21,242 nucleotides of DNA. It comes from JBAWAP01 sp049589355 (GTDB lineage Bacteria > Chloroflexota > Anaerolineae > VGOG01). The DNA is taken from NCBI GenBank assembly GCA_049589355.1, contig JBAWAP010000362.1, positions 1 to 21,242 of the forward strand. Reading direction: 5' to 3'. Shown one piece after another: positions 1-6,722 of the stretch. Each line of letters begins with the position of its first letter. Positions within the stretch are counted from its first letter, which is position 1. Position numbers and translations under genes: made by a program. A model generated the notes under the pieces. The model saw only the letters and a program-made list of their open reading frames with translations, was not told the origin of the DNA and did not search any database.

Positions 1-2
1 AC

Positions 3-122
3 AGTTGGTTCAACCGCTTTCGCAAGCTGTTGATCCGGTGGGAAAAGAAGGCTGAACACTGGTTGGGCCTCATCCAATTCGCTGCCTGCCTCATCGTCTA
101 CCGTCGTGCATTTTTAGGATAG
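3..122 (+). CDS. IS5-family transposase, C-terminal fragment
   Basis: Reading from base 3, an open frame runs in from the left edge and ends at TAG 120-122, giving 39 residues that begin SWFNRFRKLLIRWEKKAEHW and continue GLIQFAACLIVYRR. The pattern WFNRFRKLLIRWEKKAE..L.L..FA..LIVYRR is the usual C-terminus of DDE transposases of the IS5 family (IS427/IS1031/ISL2-type groups). The rest of the gene, including the DDE residues, is outside the window, so it cannot be told whether the element is intact. The stop codon falls inside the presumed right inverted repeat. This is the only convincing plus-strand gene here. Confidence 0.85.
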   Translation, partial: SWFNRFRKLLIRWEKKAEHWLGLIQFAACLIVYRRAFLG

Positions 123-126
123 GCTC
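111..126 (+). mobile_element. Right terminal inverted repeat of an IS5-family element
   Basis: The bases TTTTTAGGATAGGCTC just after or overlapping the transposase stop look like the reverse complement of the GAGCCTATCC-type ends found in several IS5 groups. The next three bases, TTA (127-129), could be one copy of a TNA-type target duplication. The left end is not in the window, so this boundary is an inference from motif shape. Confidence 0.55.
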
Positions 127-356
127 TTAGTATCCAATTCACGATTGGGCTTGGGGCTTTCGGTGGAAGTCTCCACAGGAATACTTGGCAATGCCACAGC
201 AGTGGGTCCTTCAGATGGGATTTGCAAAACACAAGAAATGAGCATCAAGACCCAGCCCAAAGCTATCAATGACAAAAGTGCAATCATAGGAGGCCTTTTG
301 AAAGCTTTGGCCTCTTCACCAACTGTTGCTATCAGAGATCTTATAAACTTCAACAT
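114..356 (-). CDS. Small single-pass membrane protein, 3' end replaced by IS sequence
   Basis: An 80-residue protein with a short basic N-terminus (MLKFIRSLIA), one strong membrane segment at about residues 24-45 (MIALLSLIALGWVLMLISCV) and a Pro/Ser/Thr-rich outer tail. I chose the ATG at 354-356 because GGGAG lies 7 bases upstream; a longer start at 410 has no clear ribosome site. The last residues, KSLS and the stop, are encoded by the inverted repeat of the IS5-family element, so the natural C-terminus has probably been lost. No family is recognised. It may be a truncated pseudogene or still make a nearly complete short protein. Confidence 0.5.
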   Translation of the reverse strand: MLKFIRSLIATVGEEAKAFKRPPMIALLSLIALGWVLMLISCVLQIPSEGPTAVALPSIPVETSTESPKPNRELDTKSLS

Positions 357-543
357 CAAACGGCTCCCGCTTCTCGGACCAAAGGAGAACACCAGCTCAA
401 GATGCGTCAAGCACCCTTAGGCTGGCGTTCGTATGGTTCTCCACCAAACAAGGAGATAATCCAAGGCTATTTTTCTGCGTCGTGCAAACCCGTGAACATA
501 GCATCGTCGCACCTTCAACATCTTTGTCTCGGTGGTGTCCCCT

Positions 544-1530
544 CTATGGGATCACTAGTACCTGCCCAGGGTAAATGATGTAGGAGTAACCCAGGTTATT
601 GGCTGTCGCGATAGCCCAGACAGTGGTGCGATAGCGCAAGGCTATGCGCCACAGGGTGTCACCGCGTTGGACGGTGTAATACCGGCCACATGGAGGAGCA
701 GGGACTCCCGCCGGAATGACCAGCCGCTGCCCCACGTAGATGTAGTTGGGATTCAAAAGGCCATTGGCCCTGGCGATGGCCCGAGCCGTCGTAGAGAATC
801 TGCGGGCAATGGAGTATAGGGTATCGCCCCGGCGAACAATATAGACTGTCTGACCACTGGGTGGCGGTGGGGGTTGAGGTGCCGGCGATGGAGCCCCGGT
901 GGGAATGAGCAAGCGCTGGCCAACCGAAAGGTAATTGGGATTGGCCAAGCTGTTGCAGCGGAGGATGGCCGCAGCCGACACACCGAAACGACGCGCGATG
1001 CTGTATAGCCAGTCTCCCCGGCGAACCGTGTAGTAGAATCCCTCGCAAGGAGCAGGAGAAGGTGGAGGTGGAGAAGGGGGCGGAGGGGAAGGTGGAGGCG
1101 GTGGGGGTGGAGGGGCAGGGGAGACCGCGCTCAGCTCGATGTGTTTGAGGTCCCCATTGGCAGTCCATACCGCCGCATCCGGGCCCAGTTGGGTGGCTGA
1201 GAGCCCATTGATGGTGAAGCTAATGGCATCCCCCGGCTGCGCGCCCTCGTCGGCCGATGTGAGAGGGTCATCTCGATAACAGGGCATCAGTCCGTACGAG
1301 CCAGCCTTATGGACAGTGAATTCCCCGCACTTCACCCCGTTTGGGTCGAAGGCTGCCACCACTGCTCCTATCGGCAGCGGTTGACCATCTAAGGTGGAGC
1401 TTACGCCATAGAAGTTCACCCACTCGGTGGTGGGTGTCACCGGCTGGGAGTACACAACACATGGCACGAAGGCGAGAAGCGCCATAGCCAGCCCTATGAC
1501 CAGTGCTTGTGTGAGAAATATCTTCTTCAT
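544..1530 (-). CDS. Secreted protein with three LysM domains
   Basis: A 328-residue exported protein. The start at ATG 1528-1530 begins a clear signal peptide (MKKIF, hydrophobic core 8-24, likely cleavage near YSQ28); AAGGAG lies about 12 bases upstream. Residues 35-133 form a beta-rich domain (EWVNFYG, GAVVAAFDPNGVKCGEF, GDAISFTING) seen in secreted Chloroflexota proteins. A Pro/Ser linker (138-161) leads to three LysM repeats at about 166-210, 228-273 and 284-328, each with YxVxRGDtLysIArRf...A...N.L.NpNYixvGQrLxIP. LysM binds N-acetylglucosamine polymers, so the protein probably coats or is held at the peptidoglycan. No catalytic domain is seen. It is transcribed alone from a strong promoter at 1595-1624. 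Confidence 0.88.
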   Translation of the reverse strand: MKKIFLTQALVIGLAMALLAFVPCVVYSQPVTPTTEWVNFYGVSSTLDGQPLPIGAVVAAFDPNGVKCGEFTVHKAGSYGLMPCYRDDPLTSADEGAQPGDAISFTINGLSATQLGPDAAVWTANGDLKHIELSAVSPAPPPPPPPPSPPPPSPPPPSPAPCEGFYYTVRRGDWLYSIARRFGVSAAAILRCNSLANPNYLSVGQRLLIPTGAPSPAPQPPPPPSGQTVYIVRRGDTLYSIARRFSTTARAIARANGLLNPNYIYVGQRLVIPAGVPAPPCGRYYTVQRGDTLWRIALRYRTTVWAIATANNLGYSYIIYPGQVLVIP

Positions 1531-1594
1531 TTTTCTACCATGACTCCTTTTTATGATGCAACTCGGTTGAGCAGATAGTTGTCTCCTCAACTAT

Positions 1595-1624
1595 ATTATA
1601 CCAGAAAGTTGGATGAAATGTCAA
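1595..1624 (-). promoter_or_regulatory. Sigma-70-type promoter of the LysM gene
   Basis: On the minus strand, TTGACA (plus bases 1619-1624) is followed after 18 bases by TATAAT (1595-1600), about 65 bases before the LysM start codon. Both hexamers match the consensus perfectly. The 9-bp-armed palindrome at 1623-1641 touches the -35 box. Confidence 0.8.
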
Positions 1625-1641
1625 TCAGGGAATCCCTGATT
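1623..1641. repeat. Short palindrome AATCAGGGA/TCCCTGATT
   Basis: Two 9-base arms, AATCAGGGA and TCCCTGATT, are separated by one base. It overlaps the -35 box of the LysM promoter by two bases, so it could be an operator. The same AATCAGGG word builds the larger inverted repeats at 10739-10807 and 11766-11861, so it may instead be a minimal copy of that dispersed repeat family. Confidence 0.55.
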
Positions 1642-1741
1642 TTTGGCCTTCGAAAAACCTTACTCCAGTTTAGGCAAGCAAATTCACCGCTCGGGTGTTG
1701 CCAGGCAGAGCTTCGGGTTTCCACATATATCAATTCCTCCC

Positions 1742-1779
1742 AAAAAGCAGGGCCTCTTGTGCAGGTCGCCAAGAGGCCC
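1742..1779 (-). terminator. Intrinsic terminator
   Basis: On the minus strand GGGCCTCTTG and CAAGAGGCCC form a perfect 10-bp stem with a 10-base loop, followed by TGC and a run of five T. It would end transcripts coming from the 255-residue gene or the hairpin-rich region at 1800-2060. The stem alone is symmetrical, but only the minus strand has the T run. Confidence 0.75.
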
Positions 1780-1799
1780 TAAACTCTATCTAACCCCGA

Positions 1800-2060
1800 G
1801 TTTCCTAGAGAAAGCAAGTTACATTGAACCAGAACCCGTTGCGAAAAGCAACTTCCGCCTGCTGGCCCGCATGGGGTATGGAAATCCCCATGCTAGGAGC
1901 TCAAGTGCGCCAAGGCACACTCAAGAGGAGTCAGCTTTTTAGCCGACTTTGGCGTTTAGCCTGCGAACTTCCATTCGAAGGCTAGGTGAAGCGAAAACTA
2001 CTTTTCGGCAGTCAGGTCCCGCAAATTCTGGTTTCATGAAGTTAAGGTATTCAGGTTTTC
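1800..2060 (-). ncRNA. Hairpin-rich stretch, candidate structured RNA
   Basis: This part of the 576-base gap between the LysM gene and the next gene contains no convincing coding frame but a series of stems: GTTGC/GCAAC (1838-1852), GCATGGGG/CCCCATGC (1869-1893), GTGC/GCAC (1905-1918), AGTCGGCT/AGCTGACT around four A on the minus strand (about 1930-1950), AGCCT.CGAA/TTCG.AGGCT (about 1959-1984) and CGAAAA/TTTTCG (about 1992-2007). On the minus strand the series ends in the terminator at 1742-1779, so the likely RNA is on that strand, about 300 bases long. I could not match it to tmRNA, RNase P RNA, 6S, SRP RNA or a known riboswitch. No clear promoter of its own was found; it could be the 3' part of the upstream transcript. 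Confidence 0.35.
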
Positions 2061-2106
2061 AGAGTAATGTGCCAAGGATCGAAACCACAGGTTAGGCCTA
2101 CTGGCC

Positions 2107-2874
2107 CTATCCCTTCTTCTGGACCTCAATCCGATAGGAGTAGATGCCTGGACGGTTCACGGGTACGTTACCCGACCACCAGGACGAGCCGGGCGGCTTG
2201 CAGTATTCGTTCCCCAGATCGGTTCGGATATTCTCGATGAGGGGAGTCTCATCATCCCCCACCCAGAGCATGTAGCGGGTAGGCTTGCCCAGGTGATCCC
2301 ACTCTAAGTATCCGTTCTCGTCAGTCAGGCCCCAGATGTTCATGTGGTCGTAGGCTATGCCCTCGCTAGGCTCGGTCTCGAAGCGCACCTCGACCCCTCG
2401 CAGTGGCTCGCCCCTTTCGTCCAAGACCGTGACGTAGATTTTCTTCAGTCCAGGGCGGTTGTCGCAGGGACTCACCCGTTCCTTGGTGTTCACCTTCCAG
2501 GTCGGGTTGTTGACATCGACCTTTGGCTCCTCAGAATCCTGGGGTACATCAAAGGCCACCAGCCCATCCGTTAGATCGCCTACAGTCATGGTGAGATCGT
2601 CGGTCGGCATGTTCAGACACTCCGTGTATATCCCCTCTGCAACACTGATCGTGTCGCCTGCTGAAGCTGCATAGATCGCGTCTTGAATCTTGCAGAAAGG
2701 ATCAGATCGAGTGCCTGAGCCAGGTCCTGGGCAGTTGTCGTCATCCACATACCAAACAGTCCACCAAGAAGTCGTCTGTGCCCCCACAGATACCGCTCCA
2801 GATGCCGAAAACCCAAGCACTAGGAGCATCAGCGCGGTCAGCGCCAGTCTAAGATTCCTTCTATTTGTCCTCAT
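2107..2874 (-). CDS. Secreted chimeric protein: beta-helix start plus Ig-like domain
   Basis: A 255-residue exported protein. Residues 1-32 are a signal peptide (MRTNRRNLRL then a hydrophobic core). Residues about 38-90 (WYVDDDNCPGPGSGTRSDPF, IQDAIYAASAGDTISVAEGIYTE) match the opening of secreted right-handed beta-helix proteins, but the helix itself is missing. Residues about 113-255 (EEPKVD...GLKKIYVTVLDERGEPLRGV, YDHMNIWGLTDENGYLEWDH, GIYSYRIEVQKKG) form a beta-sandwich of the kind that carries 'added value' linkers, Ig-like or carboxypeptidase-regulatory-like. That domain is nearly identical to the neighbouring gene at 3173-3604. Start ATG 2872-2874 has GGGAGGT 8 bases upstream. Function unknown; probably a cell-surface or secreted adhesion or binding protein. 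Confidence 0.8.
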   Translation of the reverse strand: MRTNRRNLRLALTALMLLVLGFSASGAVSVGAQTTSWWTVWYVDDDNCPGPGSGTRSDPFCKIQDAIYAASAGDTISVAEGIYTECLNMPTDDLTMTVGDLTDGLVAFDVPQDSEEPKVDVNNPTWKVNTKERVSPCDNRPGLKKIYVTVLDERGEPLRGVEVRFETEPSEGIAYDHMNIWGLTDENGYLEWDHLGKPTRYMLWVGDDETPLIENIRTDLGNEYCKPPGSSWWSGNVPVNRPGIYSYRIEVQKKG

Positions 2875-2913
2875 TGGTTCTTACCTCCCTTGTGGATTTT
2901 CGTGCTACTATCC

Positions 2914-2942
2914 ATTATAGCACAATTTGAGGGGTTTGTGTC
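2914..2942 (-). promoter_or_regulatory. Promoter of the secreted Ig-like gene
   Basis: TATAAT on the minus strand (plus 2914-2919) lies 39 bases before the start codon. The -35 position (2937-2942) reads GACACA, a poor match, which fits a promoter needing an activator; three 11-base direct repeats lie just upstream of it. Confidence 0.6.
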
Positions 2943-2950
2943 TGAAAATC

Positions 2951-2983
2951 GCGTGAGTTTTGCGTGAATTTTGCGTGAAGAAG
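2951..2983 (-). repeat. Three 11-bp direct repeats upstream of a promoter
   Basis: On the minus strand the unit TTCACGCAAAA occurs in tandem: plus-strand copies GCGTGAGTTTT (2951-2961), GCGTGAATTTT (2962-2972) and GCGTGAAGAAG (2973-2983), with a further GCGTGA at 2996. The 11-base period puts each copy on nearly the same face of the helix and the array ends 8 bases from the weak -35 box, as expected of regulator-binding sites. Confidence 0.6.
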
Positions 2984-3023
2984 TAGGGCTTAAATGCGTG
3001 ACCCCTCCCTCAAAATGCACAAA

Positions 3024-3056
3024 CCGACCGTTTGCAAACATCACGTCAACGGCCGG
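3024..3056 (-). terminator. Probable terminator after the small Ig-like gene
   Basis: On the minus strand CCGGCCGTT pairs with AACGGTCGG (9 bp, one G-U) around a 16-base loop and is followed by TTTGTGCATTTTG. The stem is long-looped and the T tract broken, so it is weaker than the other terminators here. The rest of the 298-base gap (2875-3172) holds the promoter and 11-bp repeats listed separately. Confidence 0.4.
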
Positions 3057-3172
3057 TTATGCTATTAGCTCTACCTAGCCCAAATATCCGTCTTGAATGT
3101 GCCAGGGATCGAAACCATCCGAGCTGAGGCTCTCGAGGCCAAAAGCTTGAGGGCTTCAGCCCGAAGGCCCTA

Positions 3173-3604
3173 CTATCCCTTTCTCTGGATTTCGATTCGA
3201 TAGGAGTAGATGCCTGGACTGTTGACTGGCCTCCAACCTGACCAAGGAGCCGCGCCTGGAGGATGACAGTATTCGTTCCCCAGATCGGTTCGGATATTCT
3301 CGATGAGGGGAGCCTCCTCATCCCCTACCCAGAGCATGTAGCGGGTAGGCTTGCCTAGGTGATCCCACTCTAAGTATCCGTTCTCGTCAGTCAGGCCCCA
3401 GATGTTCATGTGGTCGTAGGCTATGCCCTCGCTAGGCTCGGTTTCGAAGCACACCTTGACCCCTCGCAGTGGCTCGCCCTTGTCGTCCAAGATCGTGACG
3501 TACATCTTCTTCAGCCCAGGGCGGTTGTCGCAGGCACTCACCCGTTCCTTGGTGTTCACCTTCCAACTCGTATTGGGATTGACCTTCGGTTCTTCGTCGC
3601 TCAT
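3173..3604 (-). CDS. Ig-like domain protein without signal peptide (tandem paralogue)
   Basis: A 143-residue protein that is almost only the Ig-like domain of the gene at 2107-2874: both share KVNTKERVS.CDNRPGLKK, VCFETEPSEGIAYDHMNIWG or the like, DENGYLEWDHLGKPTRYMLW and NEYC.PPG. DNA identity is high and the spacing between equivalent bases is 1066, so this is a recent tandem duplication. It begins MSDEEPKVNP with no signal peptide or membrane segment. The start ATG 3602-3604 has GGGAGGT 5 bases upstream and a good promoter (3652-3680), so the short form appears to be a real gene rather than a broken copy. Whether it is cytoplasmic or exported by another route cannot be told. Confidence 0.75.
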   Translation of the reverse strand: MSDEEPKVNPNTSWKVNTKERVSACDNRPGLKKMYVTILDDKGEPLRGVKVCFETEPSEGIAYDHMNIWGLTDENGYLEWDHLGKPTRYMLWVGDEEAPLIENIRTDLGNEYCHPPGAAPWSGWRPVNSPGIYSYRIEIQRKG

Positions 3605-3651
3605 CGTTTACCTCCCTTTAATGAAGTTTGTTATGATGTCTATCTTTGGAT

Positions 3652-3680
3652 ATTATAGCATATTTCTTTATTTCGCGCAA
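3652..3680 (-). promoter_or_regulatory. Sigma-70-type promoter of the small Ig-like gene
   Basis: TTGCGC (plus 3675-3680) is followed after exactly 17 bases by TATAAT (3652-3657) on the minus strand, 47 bases before the start codon. It shares the GCTATAAT block with the promoter of the paralogue but not the 11-bp repeats. Confidence 0.7.
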
Positions 3681-3782
3681 ATTCGGGGTTATTCATTACG
3701 AATTGTGGCAAATTACCAAGCGTCGGGGAGTTCCTCTAATTTTCGATTCACCTATCGGGGGCAGGCGATGGCTCGTCTTGCG

Positions 3783-6722
3783 CTATCCATCCCCTCCAAG
3801 CTCTAATTGCGCAAGGGGCACGCTGGGACCTAGCTTAGCCAATCGGTCGTCAAGGACACCCAGGGGCTGCATGGTGAAGGCATCGTAGACGATCAAGCTC
3901 AGCCTGAGGGTGCCTACCTGGGCGCCGATGGGAACGGGCACAAAATGAACGTCGGCGATAGATGACCCTCGTATCCACTTCAAGGTGGGGATAGCCCCCA
4001 GAGCGGGGACAGTATCGTCCTGGGAGAGGAGTCGCCCAACCTCATCGGTCAAGCGCACGGAAACCACGTAGTCGTGGAGGATGGGCTTTTTCGCCACCAG
4101 GCGTAGCTCCACTTTAACCGTATCCCCAGGCCGCAACTTTGGCGGCCTCCGGTATTCGACGCCCACAAGCAGCATCTCCCCTCCCAAGTCCACGTAATGG
4201 CTTCGTGGGGGTGGGACTGGCAGGGCAAAACGCCCCCTCCTCGGCCAGCCCCAAGGACCTAACTGATTGCTGACTACGTCACTGGCCGAACGCAGCTCCA
4301 CTTGCAAAGGCATGGCTGTCGGAGGCAAGTCGTGGGCCGTGGTGAGATAGGTGCCCAGGGGCACTTGTGGCAGACGGCTCCTGGCCAACAAACTGTCGCC
4401 AACATACAAAAGCACATCGTAGTCACCATCGCCAGCCCTAAAGCGATGCCAGTGGAGGTAGACCCGCCAGGTGCCCTCCAGGCTAGTGTCGAAATCAACC
4501 CCAATCAGAGTTAGCCCGGTAGCGAAGGGCTGATGTAGAGGGTGTAGGGTGATAGGTCGTAAGGCCGGTGGCACTACCTCCACCTCGGTCAAGAGCACCG
4601 TCTCACCTCCCTCCTCGGTCGTCAGGCGCTGCCATCCCCCTTCGGGGAGGGTGACATACACGCCGGCGATGAGTGTGTAGGACCCCGGCGAAGTCGTGGG
4701 CAGAACCCGTATCTCGTAACGATCAATAGAGACCTCCCCTGTTTTGAAGCCGGTCATATCATGGGTGACGTCCATCTGCCCTAGGACCTGCCCCCCATCA
4801 CCCACCAGGTGGACGAAAAAGGAGTAGTTGCCATCCAGCTCGACTATGGGCTGCCAATACACGTCCAAGTACAGAGAGTGGCCTAAAGAGATACTGTCCT
4901 CCGGCAAGCGATAGCCCAGGAGCCGGATCTTGCCCTCGAAAGTCATGTCAAGTCTTGCAATGTCGCCTGGAACATCGAACAGGGGTTCGCTTTGCACCAG
5001 AAAAGCCTTGCCCAGAGGGACGAAGCGATACGGCGTGGCACCGAACTCCTGATAGTAATTCGTGACGATCAAGGGTCGGTCACCCACGTTCTTCTCTATG
5101 CGCCGTAGCCAAGTGATGGAGATTGGTTCGGCACCCTCTGGATAAACGTATCTCACTTCCACATCGGGTCGCATTCCTTCGCTGTATTGCAGATACCAAA
5201 GTGGGGTGGCCCAGTGCCAGTTGGCCAGGATCAGCGCCTCAGAGGGGGCGTTGGACATCACGCTTTCTGCATACTGGCGTGCAGAGCGATCGTCGCTCAG
5301 CAAGGCGAAACTGGGATAACGCTGAACAAGTTGAATAACACCGAGCAACATGAAAAGGGACATCAGGCAAGCATTGAGAGCCTGGGATCTGCTCCAGCGG
5401 CCCAAAACCCCTGCACCGTAGCCAATGATAATAGCCAGGGGCACATAGGCAGGTATTAGATACTCCACTGTCTCCGGGGCGCGATAGGTAATAGCAATAA
5501 GGTCCTGAACAACTATGATCCCTCCACAGAGGAGCAAAAGCCGCCAGTTTTTGGCCAGCATGATCAGAGCCCCCAGGGCAGCAGCGACGAGCAACCCCAG
5601 GCCGAACTGGAAGTCCAGGATGTTGGTCAGCACGTTGAATCGTTCGAGCAGGAGGCCGGAGCTGGCAAAGTAGAACATATCGCCGCGGAACCCACGGGCC
5701 AGGACGTGGTTCAAGAACCCCGCCGGGGTGGCGATGTCGGGCGGGCCGAAGGGAGAACCCAAGGCTCCCCTGATGGGAAGATAGAGGAGCACACTCAGCG
5801 AGAGGAGGAAGACTAAGAGAGGCTTCAGGAGGCGACGCACCCTGGTAAACAGCGAGAGGTCAGTAACTAATAGGAAGGCGATGAAGGGAAGAACCAAGAA
5901 AACCAAGGAGCCATGGTGGGTGATCCCCAGCCCAAAAGCTAAAGCGAATAAAATGAGGTAAGCCTCCCTCCGCTTCTTAGCATAATGAATGAGCGCGAAC
6001 AGCATGAGGGCGGTGAAAAAGGCGGTCAGGCTGCGGGTGTTGGCTGTTGTGGCCTGCGCCCAAAAGGTAGTGGCTGTGCCCAGAGTCACAGCGCTCACCA
6101 TGCCCCCCCAAACCGAGTCGGTGACACGTCGCACTGTACGGCTCACCACAGCCAGGGTCAGGGCAGCGAAAAAGGCTGACATCAGGTTGACCCTGTAGGC
6201 TACGTCGCCGAAGGGGATCAGGGTGAAAAGCTTGCCCAGCATGGTATAAAGCGGATATCCAGGCGGGTGGGCAATGCCTAGAACATCGGACACGAACTGG
6301 AACTCACCACTATTCGACGGCAAGACAGTGGGGGCCAAAGTGTGCACATACAGGCCAAGGCCCAGGACAAATGCGATGGAGTCCACCGGAAAGGATCGTT
6401 TGCCCTTGACGTTAGCGATGACCAGGCCGGTCACGGCCACGAAGGCCACAGGCCAGGCGAGGGCAGGCTCAATGCGGGGGTACAAGACGTAGGCATATAG
6501 TGTCGCCAAGGGGGCGAGCGTCAAACCGTAGTGTTTCCCCAGAGCGGCCAAGCCCACTCCAAGGGCGCTACACGCTATGATCAAAGCCAGCGAGGCCAGC
6601 CAGGGCCAGATCGTCGCCGTCGTCTCAGCGATGACCCGGCTCAGATACAGCCCCAAGCCGAGGCCCAGGAGAACGAAGCCCCAACGCCTTATTGTGTCCG
6701 AAATCAAGTGATAGTTAAGCAT
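3783..6722 (-). CDS. DUF2723-family membrane glycosyltransferase-like protein
   Basis: A 979-residue polytopic membrane protein. The N-terminal half (to about residue 480) carries many hydrophobic helices and the DUF2723 hallmark: SGEFQF at 138-143 and AHPPGYPLYTMLGKLF at 151-166, where the acidic residue and HP.GYPLY loop correspond to the donor-site loop of PMT-like GT-C transferases. The C-terminal half is soluble and beta-rich, presumably extracytoplasmic. The family is thought to move sugars from lipid carriers to proteins or glycans, but its substrate is unknown. I chose ATG 6720-6722 because it overlaps the stop of the GT4 gene as TAATG, a sign of coupled translation; a longer start at 6782 would overlap that gene by 60 bases. 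The last gene of the long array. Confidence 0.85.
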   Translation of the reverse strand: MLNYHLISDTIRRWGFVLLGLGLGLYLSRVIAETTATIWPWLASLALIIACSALGVGLAALGKHYGLTLAPLATLYAYVLYPRIEPALAWPVAFVAVTGLVIANVKGKRSFPVDSIAFVLGLGLYVHTLAPTVLPSNSGEFQFVSDVLGIAHPPGYPLYTMLGKLFTLIPFGDVAYRVNLMSAFFAALTLAVVSRTVRRVTDSVWGGMVSAVTLGTATTFWAQATTANTRSLTAFFTALMLFALIHYAKKRREAYLILFALAFGLGITHHGSLVFLVLPFIAFLLVTDLSLFTRVRRLLKPLLVFLLSLSVLLYLPIRGALGSPFGPPDIATPAGFLNHVLARGFRGDMFYFASSGLLLERFNVLTNILDFQFGLGLLVAAALGALIMLAKNWRLLLLCGGIIVVQDLIAITYRAPETVEYLIPAYVPLAIIIGYGAGVLGRWSRSQALNACLMSLFMLLGVIQLVQRYPSFALLSDDRSARQYAESVMSNAPSEALILANWHWATPLWYLQYSEGMRPDVEVRYVYPEGAEPISITWLRRIEKNVGDRPLIVTNYYQEFGATPYRFVPLGKAFLVQSEPLFDVPGDIARLDMTFEGKIRLLGYRLPEDSISLGHSLYLDVYWQPIVELDGNYSFFVHLVGDGGQVLGQMDVTHDMTGFKTGEVSIDRYEIRVLPTTSPGSYTLIAGVYVTLPEGGWQRLTTEEGGETVLLTEVEVVPPALRPITLHPLHQPFATGLTLIGVDFDTSLEGTWRVYLHWHRFRAGDGDYDVLLYVGDSLLARSRLPQVPLGTYLTTAHDLPPTAMPLQVELRSASDVVSNQLGPWGWPRRGRFALPVPPPRSHYVDLGGEMLLVGVEYRRPPKLRPGDTVKVELRLVAKKPILHDYVVSVRLTDEVGRLLSQDDTVPALGAIPTLKWIRGSSIADVHFVPVPIGAQVGTLRLSLIVYDAFTMQPLGVLDDRLAKLGPSVPLAQLELGGDG

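Noticed and set aside
1579..1942. Two overlapping short plus-strand frames in the LysM/Ig-like gap
   Set aside because: They cross the terminator stem and several hairpins, have no ribosome site and no plausible protein composition.
2063..3120. GGATCGAAACC repeated about 1 kb apart, like a CRISPR repeat
   Set aside because: Only two copies, each part of a long tandem gene duplication; no regular spacers and no cas genes.
3100..3125. TTTCGATCC on the minus strand, like a tRNA T-loop
   Set aside because: No acceptor, D or anticodon stems can be drawn around it, and it is the duplicated 3' flank of the Ig-like genes.
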